64,000 nucleotides of DNA. Origin: SIG307 sp964609025 (lineage in GTDB: Bacteria; Bacillota; Clostridia; Lachnospirales; Lachnospiraceae). Made by a program: the position numbers and the translations under genes. Below are positions 1-7,920 of the stretch, piece after piece. A model generated the notes under the pieces. That model ran no database searches. It saw only the letters and a program-made list of their open reading frames with translations, and had not been told where the DNA came from. The stretch covers positions 15,864 to 79,863 of the forward strand of contig CAZSQM010000013.1 of assembly GCA_964609025.1 (NCBI GenBank). The letters are read 5' to 3'. Each line of letters starts with the position of its first letter. Position 1 is the stretch's first letter.

Positions 1-180
1 TTCGGAATGCTGGTGGTGTATTGCTTAAAAAATGTAAATATACTTACCGGAAGCCACGGCCTGCCGGAGCTGATAGCGATTGTACTGGTGGTGGCGCTTC
101 ATTTGTGGAAGCGGAATATGCTGCTTTCCATTGCGGGCGGTACGGTTTGTTATATGTTACTGGTGCAGCTGGTGTTTTAA
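1..180 (+). CDS. AzlD-family branched-chain amino acid transport protein (C-terminal end)
   Basis: Only the last 59 codons are in the window, open from base 1 to a TAA at 178-180. The visible protein has two hydrophobic segments around a short basic turn (LHLWKRN), then IAGGTVCYMLL. This is the pattern of the last two helices of AzlD, the small partner of the AzlC exporter of branched-chain amino acids. The family call rests on this short tail, so it is moderate; any small membrane protein with a similar end would look alike. The next gene starts 74 bases downstream with its own ribosome binding site. Confidence 0.6.
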   Translation, partial: FGMLVVYCLKNVNILTGSHGLPELIAIVLVVALHLWKRNMLLSIAGGTVCYMLLVQLVF

Positions 181-254
181 GAACATGCTGATGAATGCAG
201 CATTCGGCGAATCGGAGAAGTCAATTCCCCTGAAAAGAAAGGACAAAACTTAGC

Positions 255-1073
255 ATGCTTACAAAGATTCTTTGCTCTACGGGTGCCTTAATCGGCAGGC
301 CCAACGGGCGAAATCACAAATTGCTTTATGATTTGACGAAGCAGCTGACCTGCGACGGCTTTGAGTTTATGATGTACAGCACCTGGTACGACAAAGCGGA
401 TGAGATTGTTGCGGATTTGCAGGAGATGGGACTTTATATTCCGGTAATGCATTGCGAAAAGCATATCGGGGAAGCGCTCGGCAAAAACGAAGAGGGGGAC
501 TGGAAAACGGCGTTTGGGCTGTTTGAAATCAACTGCCGAATCGCAAAGCGACTGAACGCGGAAAAGCTGGTGATTCATCTCTGGGACGGAGAGTATTCCG
601 ACCGGAATTTTGAAAATAACCGAAAAGCGCTCAGTGAACTGCTGCCGGTGGCAGAAGCATACGGGCTTGATTTGCTGGTGGAAAATGTGGTGTGCAACGT
701 AGAGGACCCGATGAAGCACTGGGTAGAGCTTGCAGAGACGTATCCCGGCGTGCATTTTGTGTTTGATACCAAAATGGCGGAATTTCACGGACAGATGCCG
801 CTTGTTTACAAGGAGGAGTATCAGTGGCTTTGGGATAAGGGGCATATCAGACATTTGCATATCAACGATTACGGCGGCGGCTATATGGAATGGGCAAAGC
901 TGCGGACGCTTCCTATCGGTGAGGGACATATCGACTTTGCGCCGTTTTTTAGACTGCTGCGGGAGAAAAATTACACAGGCTATGCTACGGTGGAGGCAAC
1001 GGCGTTTCGTTCTGACGGCGAGGTAGATACGGCAATGCTGAACCGGTGCTTTTCGTACATCAGAACGGCGTGA
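255..1073 (+). CDS. Sugar phosphate isomerase/epimerase-like TIM-barrel protein
   Basis: A 272-aa soluble protein of the xylose isomerase-like (AP endonuclease 2) TIM-barrel superfamily. The fold shows in the strand-end metal or substrate motifs: LVIHLWDG near residue 105, LLVENVV near 139, HFVFDTK near 168, HLHINDYGG near 199 and GEGHIDFAPFF near 222. The Glu, Asp and two His clusters match the divalent-metal site of this family. The length of about 270 is usual for sugar isomerases and epimerases. The start is ATG 255, after a purine-rich GAAAAGAAAGGA tract. The substrate cannot be read from the sequence; members act on sugars, inositols or hydroxypyruvate. Confidence 0.8.
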   Translation: MLTKILCSTGALIGRPNGRNHKLLYDLTKQLTCDGFEFMMYSTWYDKADEIVADLQEMGLYIPVMHCEKHIGEALGKNEEGDWKTAFGLFEINCRIAKRLNAEKLVIHLWDGEYSDRNFENNRKALSELLPVAEAYGLDLLVENVVCNVEDPMKHWVELAETYPGVHFVFDTKMAEFHGQMPLVYKEEYQWLWDKGHIRHLHINDYGGGYMEWAKLRTLPIGEGHIDFAPFFRLLREKNYTGYATVEATAFRSDGEVDTAMLNRCFSYIRTA

Positions 1074-1097
1074 GAGTCCGGGACGGACAAGTTATTG

Positions 1098-1126
1098 TGG
1101 AAAACGAATTGTTTTTGTGATAGAAT
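1098..1126 (+). promoter_or_regulatory. Probable sigma-A promoter of the HD-GYP gene
   Basis: TGGAAA (1098-1103), a 17-base spacer and TAGAAT (1121-1126) lie 24 bases before the start of the HD-GYP gene, right after the stop of the isomerase gene. The -35 box matches 4 of 6 consensus positions and the -10 box 5 of 6. Confidence 0.5.
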
Positions 1127-1149
1127 AGCGTTACAGGAGGTGAAATACG

Positions 1150-2445
1150 ATGCTGCATTATAAGTTGCCTGTCGGCTGTCTGATGCTTGTGCTGCTGATT
1201 ATTTTTGTGTATTATTATGACAAGCACCGGCGGAATGTGAAGGAGCGTGCAATGTGGTTCGAACTCCTGTTGCTTATTGCGGTTTTGTATTTTTGCCTGG
1301 ATATTGCAACGGTTTATACCGTCAATCATTTGGACAGCGTTTCACCCATCGTGAATAAGCTGCTCCATTTGCTGTACTTTTCGATGATTGACTGGTGCAT
1401 ACTGGATGTATTTTTATATTTGTTCGCATTGTTAGGCATTTATTTTTCTCCGCGGCAGCGGCGGTGGCTGGTTTATATGCCCTTTGGCGCGGGAATTTTG
1501 GGAATGCTGCTTAGTATAAATTCGTTAGAGTACCGGATTGGGAACGAAACGAACTATTCTATGGGAGTTTCGGTTTATATTTGCTACGTGCTGGTAACCT
1601 ACTATTTCGTTTTGGCGTGTGTTAGCTGGCTTCGGAACAGAAAGTATCTGCCCAAGGGAAAGCAGGCCACGTTTTTACTTTGTATTCCGGTTTTTATGGG
1701 TTTTATGGTATTTCAGGCGTTTTTCCCGGAGTCTCTGGTTACCTCGTTAGGCATTACGCTGCTGATTCTGGGAGCGTACTGCTCCTCGGAAAATGCGGCG
1801 AATGTGGAGCTTTTGCAGTATCACAACAAGGTAGTGCTTGCCTTTGCGGAGGTAATTGAAAGCCGGGACGGAAGTACGGGACAGCATGTAAAAAGGACAA
1901 CGGCGTATGTGCGGATCATTGCGGAGGAGTTAGAGAGAAGGAAAGCCTTTCCGGAGGTTTTGTCAAAGGATTACCTGCAGTCGATGCTGAAGGCGGCGCC
2001 ACTGCATGACTTTGGGAAAATCGCTGTTCCGGACGCGATTTTGCAGAAGCCGGGACGGCTTACGCAGGAAGAATATGAGATAATGAAGCAGCATACCGTG
2101 AAGGGTTCGGATATGATAGAAAATACCCTGTCTGCGTTGGAGGAGCCGGAGGATATCAGGATTGCGTACCAGGTTGCCAGATATCATCACGAACGCTGGG
2201 ACGGAGGCGGTTATCCGGAAGGGCTGGCCGGAGAAAAGATTCCGCTTTGTGCGAGGGTAATGGCGGTGGCGGATGTATTTGACGCGGTATCGCAAAAACG
2301 CTGTTACCGGGAGGCAATGTCGCTTGAGCAATCCTTTGCGATTATTGCCGAGGGTGTCGGAAGCCAGTTTGACCCGGCTATTGCGGAAGTATTTTTACAG
2401 AAGAGAGAGGAAGTCGAGGAGATTTATTACAGCTTTTTTAACTGA
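1150..2445 (+). CDS. Membrane-bound HD-GYP domain protein (probable cyclic-di-nucleotide phosphodiesterase)
   Basis: A 431-aa protein. About seven hydrophobic segments fill residues 5-225, followed by a cytoplasmic HD-GYP domain to the end. Visible motifs are GQHVKRT, the metal-binding HDFGKI near residue 285, and the hallmark HHERWDGGGYP near residue 343, so the GYP triplet is intact. Family members hydrolyse cyclic di-GMP or related dinucleotides; the N-terminal half probably senses a membrane or external cue. The start ATG 1150 follows AGGAGGTGAAATACG, a strong ribosome binding site. A Dabb gene follows 30 bases later and may be cotranscribed. The HD-GYP assignment is firm; activity and nucleotide are inferred. 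Confidence 0.9.
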   Translation: MLHYKLPVGCLMLVLLIIFVYYYDKHRRNVKERAMWFELLLLIAVLYFCLDIATVYTVNHLDSVSPIVNKLLHLLYFSMIDWCILDVFLYLFALLGIYFSPRQRRWLVYMPFGAGILGMLLSINSLEYRIGNETNYSMGVSVYICYVLVTYYFVLACVSWLRNRKYLPKGKQATFLLCIPVFMGFMVFQAFFPESLVTSLGITLLILGAYCSSENAANVELLQYHNKVVLAFAEVIESRDGSTGQHVKRTTAYVRIIAEELERRKAFPEVLSKDYLQSMLKAAPLHDFGKIAVPDAILQKPGRLTQEEYEIMKQHTVKGSDMIENTLSALEEPEDIRIAYQVARYHHERWDGGGYPEGLAGEKIPLCARVMAVADVFDAVSQKRCYREAMSLEQSFAIIAEGVGSQFDPAIAEVFLQKREEVEEIYYSFFN

Positions 2446-2475
2446 ACAGAGAGAGTGACGGCAGGAGGAAAGAAA

Positions 2476-2784
2476 ATGGTAAAGCATGTGATTTTATGGA
2501 AGTTAAAGGAAACAGCAACGGCAGAGGAAAAGGAAACGGTGCTCAGAGGGATAAAGGAGAATCTGGAAGCGTTGGTAGGAACGGTGCCTGGCCTGCTTCG
2601 GCTGGAGGTTGTGATTCACCCGCTGATGTCTTCCAATGCGGACGTAATGTTAGACAGTGTTTTGGAAAGCGAGGCTGCCTTAAAGGGCTATCAATCGCAC
2701 CCGGCGCATGTGGCGGCGGCAAATACTTATGTCCGTCCTTTTACGGAGGTAAGACTTTGTATGGATTACGAGGTACAGGAGTAG
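2476..2784 (+). CDS. Dabb-family (stress responsive alpha-beta barrel) small protein
   Basis: A 102-aa protein starting MVKHVILWKL at ATG 2476, behind AGGAGGAAAGAAA. The N-terminal VKHVILWKL and the central HP..V.....V.PF..V pattern fit the dimeric alpha-beta barrel (Dabb) fold, a ferredoxin-like fold that usually forms homodimers. Some plant and polyketide members are cyclases, but most bacterial ones have no assigned reaction. It lies 30 bases after the HD-GYP gene and before a strong new promoter, so it probably ends that small operon. Confidence 0.8.
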   Translation: MVKHVILWKLKETATAEEKETVLRGIKENLEALVGTVPGLLRLEVVIHPLMSSNADVMLDSVLESEAALKGYQSHPAHVAAANTYVRPFTEVRLCMDYEVQE

Positions 2785-2852
2785 GGGCGCAAATCCCGGG
2801 GAAAGCATACGTTTTGGGAAAAAGAAGGCTTAGCGGGCATAGTGCGGCAACC

Positions 2853-2880
2853 TTGACAAAATAGAGGATAGGGGTATAAT
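2853..2880 (+). promoter_or_regulatory. Strong sigma-A promoter of the Mrp-NifX gene
   Basis: A perfect TTGACA (2853-2858), a 16-base spacer and a perfect TATAAT (2875-2880). The gene start at 2931 is 50 bases beyond the -10 box. Confidence 0.85.
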
Positions 2881-2930
2881 GAAACATAGCGTTTTAAGAA
2901 TATAGCAGATATAAAAGTGAGGTTTCAGCC

Positions 2931-4202
2931 ATGAGTGAAGAAATTTATGAGCAGGAGATTCCATGCTCCCATGATTGCAGCAGTTGTTCGTCAAATTGCG
3001 GTTCCAGAAAGCCGGACAAGTCCCAGTTTGCGGAGCCGATGAACCAGTACAGTAATGTAAAGAAGGTAATCGGTATTGTCAGCGGCAAGGGCGGCGTCGG
3101 AAAGTCTTTCGTGACATCCTACCTTGCGGTTCTGATGCAGCGTCTGGGTTATAAGACCGCTGTTTTGGACGCGGACGTAACCGGTCCGTCCATTCCGATG
3201 GCATTCGGTGTGCATAAAAAGGCACAGGGAAATGAACTGGGAATTCTGCCGGAATATACGAAGAACGGCACCGCCATTATGTCGGTAAATCTTTTATTGG
3301 AGAATGAGGAAGTGCCGGTAGTCTGGAGAGGTCCGGTAATCGCCGGTACGGTAAAGCAGTTCTGGTCGCAGGTGGTATGGGGCGACGTGGATTATATGTT
3401 TGTGGATATGCCTCCGGGAACCGGTGATGTGCCGCTTACGGTGTTCCAGTCCCTTCCGCTGGACGGAATTGTGATTGTAACCAGTCCGCAGGATCTGGTT
3501 TCCATGGTAGTGGCAAAGGCTGTGAATATGGCGCGCGAAATGGAGATTCCGGTACTCGGTCTGGTAGAAAATTACAGCTATGTTGAGTGCGGCAAGTGCG
3601 GCGAGAAGATGTATGTATTCGGCGAGAGCCATATTGAGGATACGGCACGGAAGTTCAACCTTCCGGTGCTCGGCAGAGTGCCTGTGAATCCGAGAATCGC
3701 AAAGGCGGTGGATGCCGGCGATATCGAGGGCTTAGAGGGAGAGTGGCTGGATGATGTAACTCTTGTATTAAAGGAGCTTCTTCCGGCACAGGCGACCGCA
3801 GCAGAGAGCGGAACCTACACGATTGCGGTAACGACGGACGAAAACGGGAATGTGTTCCAGCATTTCGGTCATTGTGAGAAGTTTACGTTATACAATATGA
3901 GCGACGGTATCCTGATGGCAAAGACCGTTTTAAATACCGACGGGAACGGTCATGAGGCAATGGTCGACGTACTTGTGGAAAATAAGGTAAAGGTATTGCT
4001 CTGCGGAGGTATCGGTATGGGCGCAATGGAAGCGCTTTTGGCTGCGGACATTCTGGTTGTACCGGGAATCGAGGGCGATATTGACGTTGCGGTTGCAGGG
4101 TATCTTGACGGAAGCCTTTGCGGAAGTACCCAGCCGAACTGCCGGGCTCACGAAGCGGAGGACGGTAGCTGCGAGGGTACCTGCGGAGGATGCTGCCACT
4201 AA
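2931..4202 (+). CDS. Mrp/NBP35-family P-loop ATPase fused to a NifX/NifB-like iron-molybdenum cofactor domain
   Basis: A 423-aa fusion. The Cys-rich N-terminus (CSHDCSSCSSNC, residues 12-23) is followed by the deviant Walker A GKGGVGKS at 52-59, DADVTGPS, a VDMPPGTGD segment and a paired-Cys motif VECGKCGEK near 218. These mark an Mrp/NBP35 scaffold ATPase that carries and transfers iron-sulfur clusters. From about residue 296 a second domain starts TIAVTTDENGNVFQHFGHC, the dinitrogenase iron-molybdenum cofactor (NifX/NifB C-terminal) fold, and the protein ends in a second Cys-rich tail (GTCGGCCH). The start ATG 2931 has only a weak ribosome site (GTGAGG). The next gene starts 13 bases after the stop. 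The domains are clear; a role in cluster delivery to its neighbour is inference. Confidence 0.92.
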   Translation: MSEEIYEQEIPCSHDCSSCSSNCGSRKPDKSQFAEPMNQYSNVKKVIGIVSGKGGVGKSFVTSYLAVLMQRLGYKTAVLDADVTGPSIPMAFGVHKKAQGNELGILPEYTKNGTAIMSVNLLLENEEVPVVWRGPVIAGTVKQFWSQVVWGDVDYMFVDMPPGTGDVPLTVFQSLPLDGIVIVTSPQDLVSMVVAKAVNMAREMEIPVLGLVENYSYVECGKCGEKMYVFGESHIEDTARKFNLPVLGRVPVNPRIAKAVDAGDIEGLEGEWLDDVTLVLKELLPAQATAAESGTYTIAVTTDENGNVFQHFGHCEKFTLYNMSDGILMAKTVLNTDGNGHEAMVDVLVENKVKVLLCGGIGMGAMEALLAADILVVPGIEGDIDVAVAGYLDGSLCGSTQPNCRAHEAEDGSCEGTCGGCCH

Positions 4203-4215
4203 TCCGGGAGGAAGT

Positions 4216-5511
4216 ATGGAAACCAGATATTGCGGTGCCTGCCGCGGCGAGCGCGGTTGTAAGGATTGTAAAACGGCTGTCAGGTCGGCAAAGTATGCCG
4301 GTCTGACGGAGTTTTCGGCGACGGGGTTTATAAAAGAGAGCAGCCCGCGGGACGGCGTTCCGGCAGCTGCCGCCGTGCCGGAGGAGTTATTGCTTGCGGC
4401 GGATATCGGTACGACAACGCTTGGGTTTGTCTGCGCGGACGAAAACGGGAGAGTGCTTGCCTCTTACGGGGCGGAAAACCCGCAGAGAAGAACTTCCGCG
4501 GATGTCATCGGCAGGATTGACGCAGCCTGCCACGGAGCAGGGGAACAGTTAAAAAAAGAGATTAGGGAAGCCTTGGCGGAAGGCTTCCTTTTTGTACTCC
4601 GGGACGCGAAAACTGCGGTGGATACGGAGCCTGCCGCATGGGAAACGCTTCCGGTACGTTTTGCGCTTGCCGGAAATACAACGATGCAGCATTTATTGCT
4701 GGGCTATCCGCTGGCGGGGATGGCGAAAGCCCCGTTTACCCCGTATTCCGTTGAGGAAAAGAGGGTTTCCGTTTCGGAACTGTTTTCGGATACGGCGGCG
4801 TATGAAGGGTTCCCGGACGTGGTAAGAGGCGCGGAGGTTTTCCTTTTTCCCTGCCTTTCGGCATTTGTCGGCGGAGATGTTTTGGCGGGAGCCTATGCCC
4901 TTTCTTTTCCGGGCGTCTGCCGGGGAGCGGATACGGCAGGAGGAATCCGGCTTTTGGCGGATTTCGGTACAAACGGCGAACTGCTTCTTTCGGTGCGGGG
5001 AAGGGTATATGCTACGGCGGCTGCGATGGGAAGTGCCTTTGAGGGCGGAAGATTTGCATATGCCTCGGATTTGTTTGCTTTGACGGCAAGAGCCCTGCGG
5101 GAGGGGGCGGCAGACGAAACGGGTCTGCTTTGCGAACCGTATTTTACGGAGGGCTTTTACGGGCTGTATCAGGAGGATATCAGGACCTTTCAGCTTGCCA
5201 AAGGCGCGGTGCGCGCCGGAATTGAGCTTCTTTGCAGGCGTGCGGGAATCAAAGCGGCGCAGATAGAGAGCGTTTTTCTTGCGGGAGGAGCCGGAAGATA
5301 CTGCCGGATAGAGGATTTGCTGCAAACCGGGATTGTGCCGGGGGAGTTTGCGGGAAAGATAAAGGTGGTCGGAAACAGCTGTATCGGCGGGCTGCTTTGC
5401 TATTTAAAAAACCGCGGGGATATGCTACACTGTAAAGGAGAGATATTGAATTTAGCGGAAGAACCGGAGTTTGAGGAATTGTATTACCGGTTTATGGAGT
5501 TTTTTATTTGA
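4216..5511 (+). CDS. RACo-like (DUF4445) ASKHA-domain protein with an N-terminal four-Cys motif, short form
   Basis: A 431-aa protein starting at ATG 4216 behind GGGAGGAAGT. The reading frame stays open upstream inside the previous gene, but no better ribosome site is seen there. Residues 6-18 carry Cys6-x2-Cys9-x5-Cys15-x2-Cys18, suited to a cluster or zinc. From residue 60 an ASKHA ATPase fold begins with ADIGTTT, then LAGNTTMQHLLLG, DFGTNGELLL and VFLAGGAGRYC. This order matches the C-terminal DUF4445 domain of reductive activators of corrinoid proteins (RACo, RamA). Those are usually over 600 residues with a ferredoxin-type N-terminus; that part is missing here. It is coupled to the Mrp-NifX gene. 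The partner and reaction are unknown. Confidence 0.8.
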   Translation: METRYCGACRGERGCKDCKTAVRSAKYAGLTEFSATGFIKESSPRDGVPAAAAVPEELLLAADIGTTTLGFVCADENGRVLASYGAENPQRRTSADVIGRIDAACHGAGEQLKKEIREALAEGFLFVLRDAKTAVDTEPAAWETLPVRFALAGNTTMQHLLLGYPLAGMAKAPFTPYSVEEKRVSVSELFSDTAAYEGFPDVVRGAEVFLFPCLSAFVGGDVLAGAYALSFPGVCRGADTAGGIRLLADFGTNGELLLSVRGRVYATAAAMGSAFEGGRFAYASDLFALTARALREGAADETGLLCEPYFTEGFYGLYQEDIRTFQLAKGAVRAGIELLCRRAGIKAAQIESVFLAGGAGRYCRIEDLLQTGIVPGEFAGKIKVVGNSCIGGLLCYLKNRGDMLHCKGEILNLAEEPEFEELYYRFMEFFI

Positions 5512-5547
5512 AAGGAAAGCGTTGAGTTTCGGAAAGGAGAAGTTAGG

Positions 5548-6732
5548 ATGCGGAAAGCAGTTCAAACAAAGGATGGAAGCGCGGACCGCTGTTTCAGAAG
5601 GCTTTTGTGCGGGCTTCTGCTGCTTGCCCTGCTCGGTACGGCGGCGTGCGGGAAAGAAAAGAAGCCGGTTACGGAGAAAGAGGGTACCGTCACTCCGGCA
5701 GAAGGGGTATCCCGGGAGCCGGAGGGCTTTGACGCTGCGAATGCGGCGCTGGTAACGCAAAGAGCGGAGGAGCTTTCCAAAACCACGGCAGTTTCGGTGG
5801 GGGATAAAAAGATTACTATGGATAAGGCAATGTTTCTGATTTATTCGATGGAAGTGCGCGGAAACTATTACGCCGCCTACTATGAGGCACAGTACGGAAA
5901 GAATTACTGGGACATGGAATATGATAACGAGGGACGGACTACGCGGGATGTCTTTAAACAGGAAACGATGGATACCCTGATTCAGTATGCGGTTTTATAT
6001 GACTGCGCCGTAAAAAACGGCATGACGCTGACGGCGGAGGAAATAGCGGAAAATAATGCCTATGTGGAGCAGATTAAGAGAGCGCTGACGGCGGAGGAAA
6101 CGGAGCGCGGCGGTTTTACAACGGAAGGGCTGCGCGAAGTATGCGCGTGGATGATGCTTGCAGAGAAGTATTATGATAAAATGACGGAAGGGCTTGGCAT
6201 TACAAAGGAAAGCATAAGGGAAACCATGAAAAAGGAAGACTACAAAGAGTACGAAACCGAATATATTTACCTGGCAACTACTTATTACGATGAAGCATAC
6301 GAATTACAGGAAGAAACACCGGAGGTAAAAGAAGCCTACGCGCAGCAGATGGCAGACTATTACGAGGAAGTTTTAGCCGGAGTGACCTTTGAGGAGCTTG
6401 CACAGGGAGAGAGTGCGTTACTCCATAATACAAGGAACTTTCTGGCGGACGGGACCGGAGCGGAAGAAGCCTATGCGAAAACCGCGGCAGAGTTAAAAGT
6501 AGGCGAGATAAGTAAACCGGTGCAGACGGAATACGGTATATATCTCATCAAAATGATTGACGATGAGTGTACGAAAACCTATGAGGCAGCGGTGGACGCG
6601 GCATACGAGGTGGAGCGCAGCGAAGCGTTTGAAGCTGCGTATGAGGTGCTGCTTACGGAATATCCGGTGGAAGTAAATGAGGAGGCGTGGGAGCCGGTGC
6701 TGCTCGGTGCGACGGTAAGTCTTCTGGAGTAA
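5548..6732 (+). CDS. Lipoprotein with PPIC-type (parvulin) peptidyl-prolyl isomerase domain, PrsA/SurA-like
   Basis: A 394-aa protein. A basic N-terminus and hydrophobic core (residues 20-33) end in a lipobox TAAC with Cys34, so it is predicted to be anchored on the outer face of the membrane. A helical SurA-type domain covers about residues 60-230. The parvulin-like part follows, with LKVGEISKPVQTEYGIYLIK at about 310-330, the conserved rotamase end. PrsA-like lipoproteins help secreted proteins fold after export. The start ATG 5548 follows GGAAAGGAGAAGTTAGG. It is 36 bases after the RACo-like gene on the same strand. The client is unknown; the secreted proteins further on in the window are candidates only. 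Confidence 0.8.
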   Translation: MRKAVQTKDGSADRCFRRLLCGLLLLALLGTAACGKEKKPVTEKEGTVTPAEGVSREPEGFDAANAALVTQRAEELSKTTAVSVGDKKITMDKAMFLIYSMEVRGNYYAAYYEAQYGKNYWDMEYDNEGRTTRDVFKQETMDTLIQYAVLYDCAVKNGMTLTAEEIAENNAYVEQIKRALTAEETERGGFTTEGLREVCAWMMLAEKYYDKMTEGLGITKESIRETMKKEDYKEYETEYIYLATTYYDEAYELQEETPEVKEAYAQQMADYYEEVLAGVTFEELAQGESALLHNTRNFLADGTGAEEAYAKTAAELKVGEISKPVQTEYGIYLIKMIDDECTKTYEAAVDAAYEVERSEAFEAAYEVLLTEYPVEVNEEAWEPVLLGATVSLLE

Positions 6733-6793
6733 CCCATGAAGTATGTTGCGACCGCCTGCGGCATCTTCCGGGTGCATTTTATGCGGCAGTCCC

Positions 6794-7684
6794 TTATACC
6801 ACACCCCGCAAGAGTTTCATAAAATATTCCGTCGGTTCGGAAACCGGCAGAGAGTTATCGTAGGCAAGGACGAGCTTTCGTTTCGGGAGCCGGTCCTTTG
6901 TCTTTATAATGTAGAGCTCATCGCCTGTTTTTCCTTCTACGCAAAAGTCCGGGACAAAGGCGATTCCGAGCCCGATTTTCGCAAGGTCGATTAATAGGTC
7001 GTTGCTGCTTAGTTCTACCGCGGGGGCAAGCTCCACGGAATGGGACAAAAACTGCTCATGCAGAAATTCACTGGTGGTAGAACGTTTGGAGAGCATTAAA
7101 ATCGGGAGTGCGCTCAGCTCTTGAAAGGAGAGGGCGGTATCCGAAAAATCATACGAGGCTTTACTGGCAACAAAGACATCGGAAAACTCCCGGAGCGTTT
7201 CAATCTGCATGGAGTTATTCAGGGCAGGGTTCGGGGAATTTGCAACAATAAAGTCGACTGCGTTTTCGGAGAGAAGCTCCGCACATTGCAGGGAAGTGGC
7301 GTTTGTGACCTTTAAGTGTACCTCCGGAAAGGTCTGGTGGAAGCGGTTTAAGTACGGAACAAGGTAATAGCGGCAGATGGTGTCGCTTGCGGCAATGCGA
7401 AGCTGGGCACCCCCGGTATTTTTCGAGTTGACTAATTGGTTTTCCCCTTTGGTAATCAGATTGATGGCAGGCTCAATGTGTTTGAACAGCATTTCGCCTT
7501 CCTTGGTCAGGGAAACGCGCTTGGTGCTTCTGGTAAACAGGGTCTGTCCCAGACGGCGTTCCAGCACCTTTACCGACTGGCTGACCGCAGACTGGGAAAT
7601 ATAAAGGGAAGCGGCGGCTTCCGAAAAGCTGAGGGTTTTTGCAACATGGTAAAAAACCTTGTATAATTCGTAATTAACGTCCAT
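6794..7684 (-). CDS. LysR-family transcriptional regulator
   Basis: A 296-aa regulator. Residues 1-60 form the LysR winged helix-turn-helix: YELYKVFYHVAKTLSFSEAA, then LYISQSAVSQSVKVLE, LGQTLFTRS and VSLTKEGE. A periplasmic-binding-protein-like effector domain covers about 90-290. The start on the minus strand at 7684 follows AAGGAGCCGCCT. It is divergent from purL with 236 bases between, and convergent with the parvulin lipoprotein gene. LysR proteins often control a divergent gene, but a purine link is not typical for them, so the target is left open. Confidence 0.92.
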   Translation of the reverse strand: MDVNYELYKVFYHVAKTLSFSEAAASLYISQSAVSQSVKVLERRLGQTLFTRSTKRVSLTKEGEMLFKHIEPAINLITKGENQLVNSKNTGGAQLRIAASDTICRYYLVPYLNRFHQTFPEVHLKVTNATSLQCAELLSENAVDFIVANSPNPALNNSMQIETLREFSDVFVASKASYDFSDTALSFQELSALPILMLSKRSTTSEFLHEQFLSHSVELAPAVELSSNDLLIDLAKIGLGIAFVPDFCVEGKTGDELYIIKTKDRLPKRKLVLAYDNSLPVSEPTEYFMKLLRGVV

Positions 7685-7920
7685 AGGCGGCTCCTTCCTT
7701 AAAGACCTGCCGTAACGGAAAGGCAGCGTCCGGTAAATTGTATCTGAAAGGGTACGGCTTCAGTATAGCAGAAGTCCGCGGATTTCGCAAGAATTATCAT
7801 AAGAAAATCTTATAAAACGATTTATATATATTAATTTTATTTATAAACAAGAAAATGGTATACTAAAAGTAACAATGAGGCAAAGGATGTTTTGACGACA
7901 TCGGAAAGGAATAGGTAAGA

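Noticed and set aside
7685..7920. Possible purine riboswitch before purL
   Set aside because: No purine aptamer core or paired stems of the right kind were found; the region is A/T-rich with only a weak promoter.
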